A stretch of 53,815 bases of DNA from Bryobacterales bacterium (GCA_016789745.1 JAEUQF010000476.1:1-53815); one strand, 5' to 3'. Counted from the first letter of the stretch, positions 34,333-43,772 are shown. A program made the numbers and translations. Notes: generated from the letters alone by a model not told the origin.

Positions 34333-35529
34333 CTACTTGGAGGCTTGGGCGGCGCCGGGGCTGACTTGGACTTTGGTGTTGGGCCGCACGCGCATGTGGC
34401 CTTCGGTGATGACGGTGTCGCCGGGATTGAGGCCTTTGCTGATGACGGCGAGTTTGCCGTGGGTGCGGGAGGTGACGATGGTGCGCTGTTCGGCGGTGAG
34501 GTCCGGTTTGACGATGAAGACATAGTTGCCGTTCTGGGCGTTGCGGACGGCGGCCAGGGGGACAACGACTTCTTCGGGGTTGGCGAGTTGGATGGCGACG
34601 TCGACGAACTGGCCAGGCCAGAGGCGGCGTTCGGCATTGGGGAATTTGGCTTTCAGGAGGATGGTGCCGGTGCCGGTGTCGACGCGGTTATCCAGGAAGT
34701 CGAGTGTGCCCTGAAACGGCTGGATGTTGCCTTGCGGAGTGGCGTTTACGGTGAGGCGGCCGCGGTCGGCGTAGCGGCGGAGGTTGGCGAGATCCTGTTC
34801 GGGGATGGAGAAGGTGACGTAGATGGGAGTGACCTGGTTGATGGTGATCATCGGCGGGTTGGCGTTGGCGGTGACGAGATCACCGGCTCTGTAGGCGAGG
34901 GATCCGGTACGGCCGGAGATGGGTGCCGTAATGGAGGTGTAGCTGAGTTGGAGGCGCGCCTCGGAGAGCCTGGCCTGGGCGCCCTGGAGGCCGGCGCGTG
35001 CGCTGGCGATGGTGGCCTTCGACGCGGCGGTGGCCTTTTCGGAGGCGGTGGCGGCGGTGGAAAGCTGTTCGTTCTCCTGGCGGGAGACGATTCCTTTGGC
35101 GGCGAGCTCGCCGTAGCGGTTGGCTTGGGAGCGGGCGTTGGCGGCGGTGGCGAGGTCGCGCTCGTAGTTGGCTTCAGCTTGACCGAGTGCGGCTTGTTGG
35201 GCGGCGATGGCGGCTTCCGATTCGCGTAAGGCCTGCTGGTAGGGAGCCGGGTCAATGGTGAATAGGAGTTGGCCGGTTTTGACGTCGGCGCCTTCTTCGA
35301 AGTGGACTTTAAGGATCTGGCCGCCGACGCGGGGGCGCACCTGGATAGCGGCGATGGCTTCGACGTTACCGATAGAGCGGATTTCCAAGGGAACGGCGGT
35401 GCGGGTGACCTTTTCGACGGTGACGGGGGGTGCGGCTGCGCCTTTCTTGGATTCGGCTTTCGATGCTTTCGAACCGCAGGAGGATAGAGAGAGGGCAAGA
35501 GGGACAAGCAACAACAACCGCGTTACCAC
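34333..35529 (-). CDS. RND efflux periplasmic adaptor (membrane fusion) lipoprotein
   Basis: A 398-residue adaptor joining pump to outer-membrane channel. The signal peptide ends in a lipobox (SLSSC, lipidated C18). The biotinyl-lipoyl halves flank an Ala/Gln-rich coiled-coil hairpin (about residues 100-185). The first half contains RVGGQILKVHFEEGADVKTG and the second YTSITAPISGRTG, both hallmarks of the family. Beta-barrel and membrane-proximal domains follow to GDTVITEGHMRVRPNTKVQV. GTG at 35529 is the start. It precedes the pump gene by 6 nt and is divergent from the TolC-like gene by 51 bp, so a shared control region is likely. Confidence 0.92.
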   Translation of the reverse strand: MVTRLLLLVPLALSLSSCGSKASKAESKKGAAAPPVTVEKVTRTAVPLEIRSIGNVEAIAAIQVRPRVGGQILKVHFEEGADVKTGQLLFTIDPAPYQQALRESEAAIAAQQAALGQAEANYERDLATAANARSQANRYGELAAKGIVSRQENEQLSTAATASEKATAASKATIASARAGLQGAQARLSEARLQLSYTSITAPISGRTGSLAYRAGDLVTANANPPMITINQVTPIYVTFSIPEQDLANLRRYADRGRLTVNATPQGNIQPFQGTLDFLDNRVDTGTGTILLKAKFPNAERRLWPGQFVDVAIQLANPEEVVVPLAAVRNAQNGNYVFIVKPDLTAEQRTIVTSRTHGKLAVISKGLNPGDTVITEGHMRVRPNTKVQVSPGAAQASK

Positions 35530-35580
35530 GATTATTGAGACGTTCTCTGATGGGGTGTTGTTACCCGTAATTCGGATGTA

Positions 35581-37528
35581 ATGTTCGGGCTACGGCGGAG
35601 TCAAACAGGAAGTATGTTGCTGTGTTTTTGTTACTTCGTGAGTAGCTTTTTGGCATGGGGCCAGACGACGACGGGAGAGCGGCTGCCGGCCGGGTTGCCG
35701 CGGCCTGTAGACGGCGGAAGCCTTGCAAATTACCGTCCGCAGCCTGCGCCGGAGCCTCGGCGGGTGGATACAGACCGGTTAGAGAGCCTGATTCGTGCGG
35801 GTAGTTTGTATCTTTCGTTACGGGAAGCAATTTTACTCGCAGTTGAAAATAATTTAGACATTGAGTATCAGAGAATAACTCCGTTTCTGGCGGAGGCGGA
35901 CTTACTGCGGGCGCAGGCCGGAGGGATCGCGCGCGGGGTGCCATCGAGTGTACGGGAAGGCCCATCCGGGACAGGGGGCGCGGGACAGGCGACGGGCATA
36001 TCGGGCACGGTCAGCAGCGATAGCAATGCACTGCAGAACCAGGTGCTGGGATTGGCCAGCGGGACGTCGGTGGCGTTGGCGGGGCCCCAAACAACGGCGA
36101 GCGGACCGGCGGTGCCGTTATTGGATCCGGCGCTGGTGGGGACGCTCGGGTGGAATCGGACAAACCGCCCGCAGACGAACACGTTCATTACGGGCACGAA
36201 TCAGATTACGCAGTCGGGATTCACGGGGGATCTGGGGGTGCAGAAGGGGTTTCTGTTTGGCGGGCAGGCGTCGTTGGGGTTGGACGCCGCGAGGCAGAAC
36301 ACGAATAACCTGCGGAGCGACATCAATCCGGCGACGACCGGCGGGTTGGCGTTGACCTATGTGCAACCGTTGCTGCGGGGCTTCGGCCGGGCGGTGAATG
36401 ACCGCTACATTCGCATTGCGAATAACAACCGGCAGGTTTCGGACCTGGTGTTCGAGCAGCAGGTGATCAGCACGGCGTTCGCGGTGACGCGGTTGTATTG
36501 GGATCTGGTGAGTTTGCGAGGCCAGGTGGCGGTGCAGCGGCAGACGTTGGAGTTGAGCGAGCGGCTGTTGAAGGAGAACATCCAGAAAGAAGAGGCGGGC
36601 GTGGTGGCGCCTATGGATGTCGTGCGGTCCCGGGCGGAGGTGGCAAGGTCGCGGCGCGATCTGACGGTGGCCGAGACAAACGCACGGCAGCAGGAGACGG
36701 TGTTGAAGGACTATTTGAGCCGGGGTGTAATTGACAGCCCGCGGCTGATGACGGTGCGTGTGGTGCCCACGGATACGATCACGCCGCCGGCGCAGGATCC
36801 GGTGACGCCGCTGCAGGACATGGTGGCGACGGCGCGGAAGCGAAGGCCGGAGGTAGCGCAGGCGGGGTTGCAGGCAGAGAACGCGCGGATCGCCTTGCAG
36901 GGGTCGCGGAACGGGCTGCTGCCGCAGTTGAACCTGGTGGTGAATGGGCGGACGAATGCGTTGGTAGGGTCGGTGAGTACGCTGCCGACGACGGTGCCGG
37001 GGAGTGGGGGTGGAATAACGGTGCGGAATCCGGATCCATCGTTCATTGGGGGATTGGGAACGGGGCTAGGGCAGGTGTTCGGAGCGCGGTTTCCGGACTA
37101 TGGGGCGGAATTGCAGTTGAGTATTCCGATTTGGAACCGGGTGGCGCGGGCCGATTATGCGCGGGACCAGTTGGCGGTGCGGCAGCAGGAGATCCGGGGG
37201 ATACAACTGGAAAAGCAGATGCGGGTGGAGATTGTGAATGCGCAGATCGCGGTAGAGCAGAGCCGGGCGGCCTGGGAGGCGGCGCAAGAGGCGCGAAGTT
37301 TTCAGGAGTTGTCGTTGGAGGCCGAGCAGGAGCGGTATCGGGTGGGGGTATCGACGAACTATACGGTGATTCAGTACCAGCGGGATCTGGCGGCAGCGCA
37401 GCAGTTGGAAGTGGCGGCGCTGGCGGATTATGCACAAGGCGAATGCGGCGTTGCGGCGGGCGTCGGGGGTTTTGTTGGATGAGTTGGGGGTGTCGATTGT
37501 GGATGCATTTCGGGGACGGGTGCAGTGA
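35581..37528 (+). CDS. TolC-family outer-membrane efflux protein, C-terminus frameshifted
   Basis: Outer-membrane channel partner of the divergent RND pump. After the signal peptide come two OEP repeats with long helices (RLYWDLVSLRGQVAVQRQTL, and EIRGIQLEKQMRVEIVNAQI in the second half) and the conserved YTVIQYQRDLAAAQ near the end. An insertion of about 100 residues rich in Gly/Thr/Asn (about 115-215) interrupts the first repeat. The frame slips at 37438-37439: removing one G gives the expected end AQANAALRRASGVLLDELGV and a stop at 37526-37528, total 648 codons plus stop. As written it ends at 37482 with a scrambled tail of 12 residues. An ATG at 35614 is an alternative start giving a tighter signal peptide. 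Confidence 0.86.
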
Positions 37529-37540
37529 TAAGGGGCTGAT

Positions 37541-37577
37541 GAAAAGGAGAGCGTCCACCTTGGTTGGGTGGACGCTC
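37541..37577 (-). terminator. Rho-independent terminator of the leftward secreted-protein genes
   Basis: A perfect 11-bp stem GAGCGTCCACC (37549-37559) and GGTGGACGCTC (37567-37577) with a 7-nt loop. Read on the minus strand it is followed by TCCTTTTC, a short T-rich tract. It lies 12 nt beyond the stop of the six-repeat protein gene and 21 nt past the restored stop of the TolC gene, so it may also help end that transcript. Confidence 0.75.
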
Positions 37578-37589
37578 CTGGTTGAGGAT

Positions 37590-39467
37590 TTAGGGTTGGG
37601 GCATGAGGAGGGTGACATCGAACAGGCCGTTCGGGGCTGAGACGTTGACGTAGACGTCGGCGCCGCTGGTGGCGAGAGATTCGATGCTGCCGCCGGTGAC
37701 GATGGCGTTGAGCTTGGTGCCATCGGCGCCGCGAGGGCTGATGCTGGCGAACTTCACTTGATAGGAGGCGGCGGTGATGCGGGTAATGTCAACCCTACCT
37801 CCCGTGCTGTTGTAGGCGGCTGGGGCCTGGCTGGAGGCAAAGCCCAGCCGGGGCTGACCCATGGCGCGGACATAGGCGATGTGGAAGGCCGAGTTCGTTG
37901 GCTGGTTACTGGCGTCGACGCAGCGCACTTCCACGGCGCTGGTTCCGTGGACCGGTGAGCAGGAGGTGTTGTCGCTGCCATAGGCGATGACTTGGACGTG
38001 GTCGGGCACAGCGGCTGTGGGGAAGCCGATGCGATAGGTGCCGGTGCCGATGGTGGTGGCGGTGATGGGGCCATAGGGGCTCCAACTGTGGCCGGCGTCG
38101 AGGGCCGTGCCGTCAAAGCGCGCGTAGGCGATGTGCTGCGGATTGTAGGGGCGCAGCAGGGTGTGAGAGAAGCGGGTGTCGATGGGACGCCCATTGGCAT
38201 CGAAGCAGAGGACGCGGGCGTTGTAGGTGTGGTCACCGGTTTCGGACGCGCCGGTCTTGCAGGAGTGGGCCTCGCTGCCAACGGCGGCGGCCATGTCGAT
38301 GGCATCCGGGTGCGGGCCGCCGGTGTACTGGAGGCTGTAGTCGCCGATGCCGTTGCGCAGCGTTTCGATTTCGCCTCCATGTGGGTTGAACGAGAAGGCG
38401 GAGTCGGTGGCAGTGCCGGTGCGGTTGGCGCTTTGGGTATAGGCGATCGGGTTGCGGATTTGGGCCGGCGGCAGCAAGGTTACGGAGAAGAGGCCGTTAG
38501 ACGATTCGCCGTTGACGCCGAAGCAGGAGAGGTTGACGGTGATGTCGGTGTCTTCGCTGTGGATAGTGTCGATGCCGCAGCGCAGGTTGGGGCTTTCGTC
38601 GCCGTGGCCGCTGACCAGGGCGGTGGGTCCGGTGGCGGCAGGTTGGGGTGCCGGATTGATGTTCTTGAAGCGAACGCTGTAGGCGCCGTAGGCGGTGCGG
38701 GTGACGGTGACCGCGCCGTTGTTGCTGTTGTAGCGCAGGCGGGGCGAGTGGGTGGATTCGGTGAGCAGGATCTCATCCTGATGGGCGAAGCCGAGGTCGA
38801 GCTGGCCGGCGGCGCTGGCGTAGGCGGCGATGAACGCTGAGTGGACGGGCTGGTTGCGGGCATCGACGCAGCGCACTTCGACGAAGCTGAACCAACGGTA
38901 AGGGGAGCAATAGGCGTTGTTGTCGCCTTGGGCGGTGACCTGGACATGATCGGGGGCGGTCATGCCGGGGAAGTTGACGCGGTAGGAGCCGGTTCCGAGG
39001 GTGCTGATCGTGATGGGGCCGTTGGGGCTCCAGCTATGGTCCGGGTGGAGGCTGGCGCCGTCGAACCAGGCGAAGGCGATGCGTTGGGGGTTATCGGGAC
39101 GCAGCAGGGTGTGGGTGTAGCGGGTGTCGCTGGGGTTGCCGGCGGGGTCGAAGCAGCGGATGCGCGCATCGTAGGTGTCAATGGTGTTGGAAGCGCCGGC
39201 GATTTTGCAGTAGTGGGCGCCGGGGCCGACGGCGGCGACCATGGAAACGGAGTTGGGGATACGGCCGCCGGTGTACTGGATGCTGTAGTGGCCGGCGCTT
39301 TGGCGGGAGAGGCGGATGGGGGTGCCGTGCGGGTTGAAGGAGTGGGCCGCGTCGAGCACGGTGCCATCGATCGAGGCGGTGCGGGCGTAGCCGCTGGGAT
39401 TGTGGGCGGCGGATAGCGGGGGCGCGATGAGGGCGCTGGTGAGGATGAGTGTGATGGTCGTTTGCAT
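37590..39467 (-). CDS. Secreted protein made of six tandem beta-rich repeats
   Basis: A 625-residue exported protein of unknown function. The signal peptide (MQTTITLILTSALIAPPLSA) is followed by two homologous halves of about 300 residues, each with three related units. Units show GxYSxxYTGG or GxYRVxFP, then a cysteine, a second cysteine in VRC(V/F)D or xxCFD, and HxxxxRxxNPQxIAxAxFDG or HS(W/F)xPxGP. For example, HSWSPNGPITISTLGTGSYR in the first half answers HSWSPYGPITATTIGTGTYR in the second. Conserved cysteine pairs suggest disulfides. I know no named family for it. AGGAGG lies 6 nt upstream of the ATG. A terminator follows directly. Confidence 0.8.
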   Translation of the reverse strand: MQTTITLILTSALIAPPLSAAHNPSGYARTASIDGTVLDAAHSFNPHGTPIRLSRQSAGHYSIQYTGGRIPNSVSMVAAVGPGAHYCKIAGASNTIDTYDARIRCFDPAGNPSDTRYTHTLLRPDNPQRIAFAWFDGASLHPDHSWSPNGPITISTLGTGSYRVNFPGMTAPDHVQVTAQGDNNAYCSPYRWFSFVEVRCVDARNQPVHSAFIAAYASAAGQLDLGFAHQDEILLTESTHSPRLRYNSNNGAVTVTRTAYGAYSVRFKNINPAPQPAATGPTALVSGHGDESPNLRCGIDTIHSEDTDITVNLSCFGVNGESSNGLFSVTLLPPAQIRNPIAYTQSANRTGTATDSAFSFNPHGGEIETLRNGIGDYSLQYTGGPHPDAIDMAAAVGSEAHSCKTGASETGDHTYNARVLCFDANGRPIDTRFSHTLLRPYNPQHIAYARFDGTALDAGHSWSPYGPITATTIGTGTYRIGFPTAAVPDHVQVIAYGSDNTSCSPVHGTSAVEVRCVDASNQPTNSAFHIAYVRAMGQPRLGFASSQAPAAYNSTGGRVDITRITAASYQVKFASISPRGADGTKLNAIVTGGSIESLATSGADVYVNVSAPNGLFDVTLLMPQP

Positions 39468-39618
39468 GGGTGCCTCCTGGATAGCGGGAGGTGCAGGTGG
39501 GGGGCCGGATGGGCGGTGTTTGTGGAATCAACGAGTTGGCGGATTCGGGTGGGGGCTGGGGTGACAGGTTTGGATAATGCGCCCGCTTTCTGGTTAGTCC
39601 GTCACCCCGCCGAACGGA

Positions 39619-40845
39619 TCAATGGTTTGCGGGGCGATTCTTGCGCGGGGCGAGTGGGCGGCTAATCAACGTCTTCAGGCGTGAGCCTGGACTTACTAAC
39701 TTCCTGGCGAGGATATCTTCTTCAGTGAATTTGGCGAGGAGGATTTCGCCGTCGGTGGCTCGGTTGCGGTCGTAGGAGATGTAGAGGGAGCCATCGGGGG
39801 CTTGGAATCCGTCGGGGTAGGAGAGGCCGGTGCGTTCGTCGAGCATGAGGCCTCCCTGCCAGGTGTGGCCTTCGTCGTCGGAGAGCCAGGCGGTGAGTTT
39901 GCTGCGGCCTTCGTGGGTATCGATGGTGTCGCCGTGCTTGACGAAGAGGATGCGGCCGGAGGCGAGACGGCGGAGGTGGAACCGGGCGACGGGATGGCGC
40001 ATGCCCGGAGGTTCGGTGGGGGTGGCCCAAGTGCGGCCGCGGTCAGTGGAGGTGCTCTGCATCAGGCCGGTGGTGGTGCGGGCGAGCATCCAGAGGCTGC
40101 CGTCCTTGCGTTCGAGCGTCATGTGTTCATCCCAGGTGGGATTGGGGAAGGCGACGTGGCCGTGTCGGGTCCAGGTGGCGCCCTTGTCGCGGGAGAGGAA
40201 GAGATTGGCGCCGCGGTAGGGGTCGAGTTCCCGGAAGGTGCCTTCGAAGGGGCCGAAGCCTCTGGGGTTTAGGGAGACGGGCAGCAGCCATTCGCCGGTA
40301 GAGAGCACGGTGGGCTTGTTGAGGGTGAAGCCATGCCAGATGCGGCGCGGCGCCGACCATTGCGGGTTCTGATCGTCGGGGTTGAGGCAGGTGGCGGCCC
40401 AGACGCCGGAGCGGCCGTCGAACTGCATCATGGATTGATTGAAGAAGAGCCAGAGGCGCCCGTCCGGGTCGGTCCAGAGATTGCCGACCAGGACACTGCG
40501 GTACATGGGGAGGGTTTTGGATTGGGCGTCGATGACGAGGCGGGGTTTGGACCAGGTGCGGCCGTCGTCATCGCTGGTGGCAAGGACGAAGAAGGCTTTG
40601 GGGCCATCCTCGCCGGCGACCCAGGCGGCCCAGAGGCGGCCACCGGGCGTGCGGGCGATACCGATAGTCATGCCGTAGTCGAGCTGGTCGTAGTCGTACT
40701 GGGGCAGGGGATTGGTGTTGAGGGTTGGTGGGATGAGGGCGAGGTCGGCGATCTTCTCCATGACGGAGAGTTCGAATTGGCGGGTGGCTTCGGGGGTTAG
40801 GGTGAGGGTTTGGAAGAAGAGGAGAAGGAGAGCGCTGCGCCACAT
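39619..40845 (-). CDS. Secreted sialidase-like (BNR) propeller
   Basis: A 408-residue exported protein of the exo-alpha-sialidase-like propeller group. Four Asp boxes are evident: SDDDGRTW, SRDKGATW, STDRGRTW and SDDEGHTW. Segments such as NPTWDEHMTLERKDGSLWML and ERTGLSYPDGFQAPDGSLYISYDRNR match conserved parts of this group, which includes many enzymes of unknown sugar specificity in Planctomycetes and Acidobacteria. The N-terminal FRIP motif of true sialidases is not seen, so sialic acid cleavage is doubtful. The ATG at 40845 gives a short signal peptide (MWRSALLLLFFQ). It lies 36 nt behind the upstream gene in the same direction. The 151-bp gap to the next gene holds an 8-bp inverted repeat GGGGTGAC/GTCACCCC (39558-39608). 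Confidence 0.85.
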   Translation of the reverse strand: MWRSALLLLFFQTLTLTPEATRQFELSVMEKIADLALIPPTLNTNPLPQYDYDQLDYGMTIGIARTPGGRLWAAWVAGEDGPKAFFVLATSDDDGRTWSKPRLVIDAQSKTLPMYRSVLVGNLWTDPDGRLWLFFNQSMMQFDGRSGVWAATCLNPDDQNPQWSAPRRIWHGFTLNKPTVLSTGEWLLPVSLNPRGFGPFEGTFRELDPYRGANLFLSRDKGATWTRHGHVAFPNPTWDEHMTLERKDGSLWMLARTTTGLMQSTSTDRGRTWATPTEPPGMRHPVARFHLRRLASGRILFVKHGDTIDTHEGRSKLTAWLSDDEGHTWQGGLMLDERTGLSYPDGFQAPDGSLYISYDRNRATDGEILLAKFTEEDILARKLVSPGSRLKTLISRPLAPRKNRPANH

Positions 40846-40881
40846 GGTTGTCCATTGTGGCGCAGTTGGTGTGGCTGTGGT

Positions 40882-43044
40882 TTAGGGGGCGAAGTAGCCG
40901 TTGACGTCGAGGATAAGGTCGGTAGTGTTGCTGGCATAGGCGCTGATGACGCCGCCCGTGCCGGCCGGGATGATGGCAGCGTTGGCCGCGGTGGCGCCAT
41001 CCCACGAGTTGAGGGTGCTCGTCAGGGGTTGGGTGCTGCCGGTGGGCCAGAGGGTGAGATAGCTGAGGGCGGCTGGCGGCACGACGGTGGCGTTCAGGGA
41101 GTAGGCCCGGGCGGTGCTGGGGATGCCGCAAGTGTCAGCGATCGGGAACGTGCGCGTGGCGCCGGTGGCGAGCGTCGCGGTGCTGCGCGTGTCGGCACTG
41201 CGGCAGGGCGTGGCGGTGTAGAAGCTGAGGCCGCCGGTGCCGGCTGGCGCGAAGTAGCCGTTGATATCAATGACGGCGTGCGTGGTGTTGGTGGCAAAGA
41301 TGTCGACGCTGCCATTCGCGCCCGCCGGGACAAGGGCGGCGTTTGCGGTGACGGTGCCGGTGGGGGCGTTGAGCGTGGATACGAAAGGTTGCGTGGTGCC
41401 GGTGGGCCAGATGGTGACGTAGGCCAGCGGGGTTTGCGGTACGGCGGTGACGTTGAGGGCGTAGGCCTGGGCCGTGGCAGGGATGGCGCAGGTGCTGCCG
41501 GTGACGCTAACGGTGCGTGTGGCACTGGCGCTGAGCGCGGTGCTGTTGCGGGTGTCGATGATGCGGCAGGGCGTCACGGGATAGAAGGCGAGCGCGTTGG
41601 CGGTAGTGGCGGGGACGAAGTACCCGTTTATGTCGAGGATGACATCAGTGGGGTGGGTAACGTAAACGCTGACGGCTCCGTTGGTGCCGGCCGGGACGAT
41701 GGCTGTGTTGGCCTTGGTGCGGCCGTCCCACGAGTTCAGCGTGGATACGAGGGGTTGTGTGGTGCCGGTGGGGAACAGGGTGACGTAGCTGAGCGGCGCG
41801 GGGGGCACAACGGTGAGGTTGAGCGAGTAGGCCTGCGCAGTGGCGGGGACGTTACAGGGCGAACTGGGAATCACGATGCTGCGGGTCTCGCCAGCAGCGA
41901 AGCGCGGGCCGCCGAAAGCGCCTGTGGCGTAGCGCGTGTCTGAGACGCGGCAGGGCGTGACGGGGACGAAGCGGAGCGGTGTGACGACGGCCCCGGTTTG
42001 GGTGATGGTGAACGACTGGCCGCCGACGGCGATGACGCCCGTGCGTGAGGCGGTGCCCGTATTGGCGGCGACGCTGTAGTTGATAAAGCCGCTGCCGGTG
42101 CCGCTGGTGGTGGTGACGGTGAGCCAGGAGGCGTTGCTGGAGGTGGTCCAAGGGCAGGTGGCGGCGGAGGTGTTGACAGAGAAGATGGCGGTGGTGGCGG
42201 CTGCTGGGAAGGTGAAGCCGGTGCTGCTGAGCGAATACGAGCAGGCGACAGCACCGTACTGTACAACGGTGAAGACCTGATTGCCGACGGTGATCGTACC
42301 GGTACGGTCGGCGGTGGTGGTGTTGGCCTGGACGGAGAAGTTCACGGTGCCCGAACCGGTGCCGGTGTTGCCGGAGGTGACGGTGATCCAACTGGCGTTC
42401 GATACGGCGGACCAGGTGCAGGAACTGGCGGTCGTCACGGTAAAGGAGCCGGTGGCGGCGGAGGCGGATCCCGCGCCGCCCGGCAGACTGAGGGAGTAAG
42501 TACAACTGGACCCGCCGCTGGGGGTGGCACTTGTTAAGAACTGCAGGGGGTAGGCCGCGTAAGTCTGCCAGGCGGATCCGGCGTCGGTGGTGGAGCCCCA
42601 GGTGTTTTGGAAGCCGGAGCCTTCGCCGGTATTATCGGCGGTCCACGACCAGGAGAAACTCCCGGTGGCGGCTTTGAGTACGATCCAGTAGGTAGTGTTG
42701 GCGGCGATCGCGAGGCTGTTGCCGGAGAAGACGGTATTGCTGGGAGCCGTGGTGAAGGTGACAGGTGCGGTCAGGGTGCCAATGAGTTCCCCGGGCTTGA
42801 GGCCTTTGTCGGAGTAAAGGCTGAGTGTGGCTTGTCCGGCGGTGGGGTTGGCGAGCAGGAGGGTGACGGAGTCAAGGACATAGCCGGAGGAACCGGTGCG
42901 GAAACTGGAGGTGAGCCAGGTGTTGCCGGTGGCGGTTTCGGCGCCGGCGGAGGTTTTGGTCAGGTTGTTGGAGAGTGTCTCGGCGCCGAGGGGCAGAGTG
43001 AGGGCGAGCAGGGCGCAGGTGAGCAGACGTTGGCAGCATGTCAT
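40882..43044 (-). CDS. Secreted choice-of-anchor R / BACON protein with three 'PCR..DTR' repeats
   Basis: A 720-residue exported protein. After the signal peptide comes a choice-of-anchor R-like domain (about 25-170; FRTGSSGYVLDSVTLLLANP, LSLYSDKGLKPGELIGTL, ANTTYWIVLKA). Two BACON domains follow (SCTWSAVSNASWITVTSG; TCPWTTSSNASWLTVTTTSG), then three 120-residue repeats starting FVPVTPCRVSDTR, FYPVTPCRIIDTR and FYTATPCRSADTR and each closing D(I/V)NGYF. It is a paralogue of the protein encoded at 29092-31242, with the same C-terminal repeats but a different front. AGGAG lies 9 nt before the ATG. It follows the intradiol dioxygenase gene by 14 nt. A surface adhesion or polymer-binding role is only a guess. 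Confidence 0.82.
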   Translation of the reverse strand: MTCCQRLLTCALLALTLPLGAETLSNNLTKTSAGAETATGNTWLTSSFRTGSSGYVLDSVTLLLANPTAGQATLSLYSDKGLKPGELIGTLTAPVTFTTAPSNTVFSGNSLAIAANTTYWIVLKAATGSFSWSWTADNTGEGSGFQNTWGSTTDAGSAWQTYAAYPLQFLTSATPSGGSSCTYSLSLPGGAGSASAATGSFTVTTASSCTWSAVSNASWITVTSGNTGTGSGTVNFSVQANTTTADRTGTITVGNQVFTVVQYGAVACSYSLSSTGFTFPAAATTAIFSVNTSAATCPWTTSSNASWLTVTTTSGTGSGFINYSVAANTGTASRTGVIAVGGQSFTITQTGAVVTPLRFVPVTPCRVSDTRYATGAFGGPRFAAGETRSIVIPSSPCNVPATAQAYSLNLTVVPPAPLSYVTLFPTGTTQPLVSTLNSWDGRTKANTAIVPAGTNGAVSVYVTHPTDVILDINGYFVPATTANALAFYPVTPCRIIDTRNSTALSASATRTVSVTGSTCAIPATAQAYALNVTAVPQTPLAYVTIWPTGTTQPFVSTLNAPTGTVTANAALVPAGANGSVDIFATNTTHAVIDINGYFAPAGTGGLSFYTATPCRSADTRSTATLATGATRTFPIADTCGIPSTARAYSLNATVVPPAALSYLTLWPTGSTQPLTSTLNSWDGATAANAAIIPAGTGGVISAYASNTTDLILDVNGYFAP

Positions 43045-43058
43045 GGGTTCTTCTCCTC

Positions 43059-43772
43059 TCAGGCGTTCAACATGATGTGGAAGCTGGACATGGCGTAGCT
43101 ACCGTCCTTGGCCAGGCGGAGCAGAAGGCGGGCGCCGCTGCTGCCGTTGTAGATTCCGTCGGAGGTGTTGCGCGTATCGCGATTGGGGCGGGAGCTGTAG
43201 GGGCTGAGTAAATAGACGGAGTCCGTGGTGGACTCTTCGAAGAAAAACTGGGTATTGAAGGTGTAAGTAGTGGCGGCACCGTCATACAGGCGTACTTTGC
43301 AGTGGATATGGACGGTGCGCCCGGAGTACCAGCCGGGGTAGATGGAGAGGAAACGGCAGTTGCCGTGGGCATCGGTGACTTGATAGCCGCGCAGGAACTT
43401 ACGGCCGGCGGTACCTTCGACGGCGAAGTCGGAGTATTTGCCGGCGGCGTCGCAATGCCAGATATCGACGTAGGCGTTGTTGAGCGGAGTAATGACGCCG
43501 TTCGTGATACGGGAGACGGTGACTCCTAATAGCAGCGGGAAGCCGGTGGAGACGATGTTATTGGAGGGGTCGAGGCGGATGTCGGAGCGATTGAGCTTTT
43601 CGTCGGCGAAGTATGGGCCTTCGGTGGCGGAGGGGGTGGCGAGGACGGTGACGGTTTGGGCGTGCGCGGCGAGCCAGCCTGCGGTGGGGAGATTGGCGAG
43701 GCTAACGGCGGCGGCAGCCCCGCGCAGGAACAACTGGCGGCGCGTGAAGAGTTCGATTCCGGCTTGGTACAT
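43059..43772 (-). CDS. Exported intradiol ring-cleavage dioxygenase-like protein
   Basis: A 237-residue protein related to catechol/protocatechuate intradiol dioxygenases, non-heme Fe(III) enzymes opening aromatic rings. The N-terminus has a Tat-like signal (FTRRQLFLRGAAAAVSLA), as in the secreted branch of the family. Iron ligands are recognisable: Y113 in DIWHCDAAGKYS, Y149 in YPGWYSGRTVHIH, and H155/H157. The pattern SATEGPYF near the start is also typical. Lacking the N-terminal dimerisation helices of classical enzymes, it likely acts outside the cytoplasm on lignin- or humus-derived catechols; substrate unknown. It leads a leftward run of four genes for exported proteins. Confidence 0.87.
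   Translation of the reverse strand: MYQAGIELFTRRQLFLRGAAAAVSLANLPTAGWLAAHAQTVTVLATPSATEGPYFADEKLNRSDIRLDPSNNIVSTGFPLLLGVTVSRITNGVITPLNNAYVDIWHCDAAGKYSDFAVEGTAGRKFLRGYQVTDAHGNCRFLSIYPGWYSGRTVHIHCKVRLYDGAATTYTFNTQFFFEESTTDSVYLLSPYSSRPNRDTRNTSDGIYNGSSGARLLLRLAKDGSYAMSSFHIMLNA

Noticed and set aside
33805..35229. Open frame opposite the pump and adaptor genes rich in Gly/Asp/Glu
   Set aside because: Spans two recognisable genes on the other strand and has no protein-like motifs.
39558..39608. GGGGTGAC/GTCACCCC inverted repeat as terminator of the sialidase-like gene
   Set aside because: The 35-nt loop is long and no T-tract follows on the minus strand, so it is mentioned only in the gene entry.
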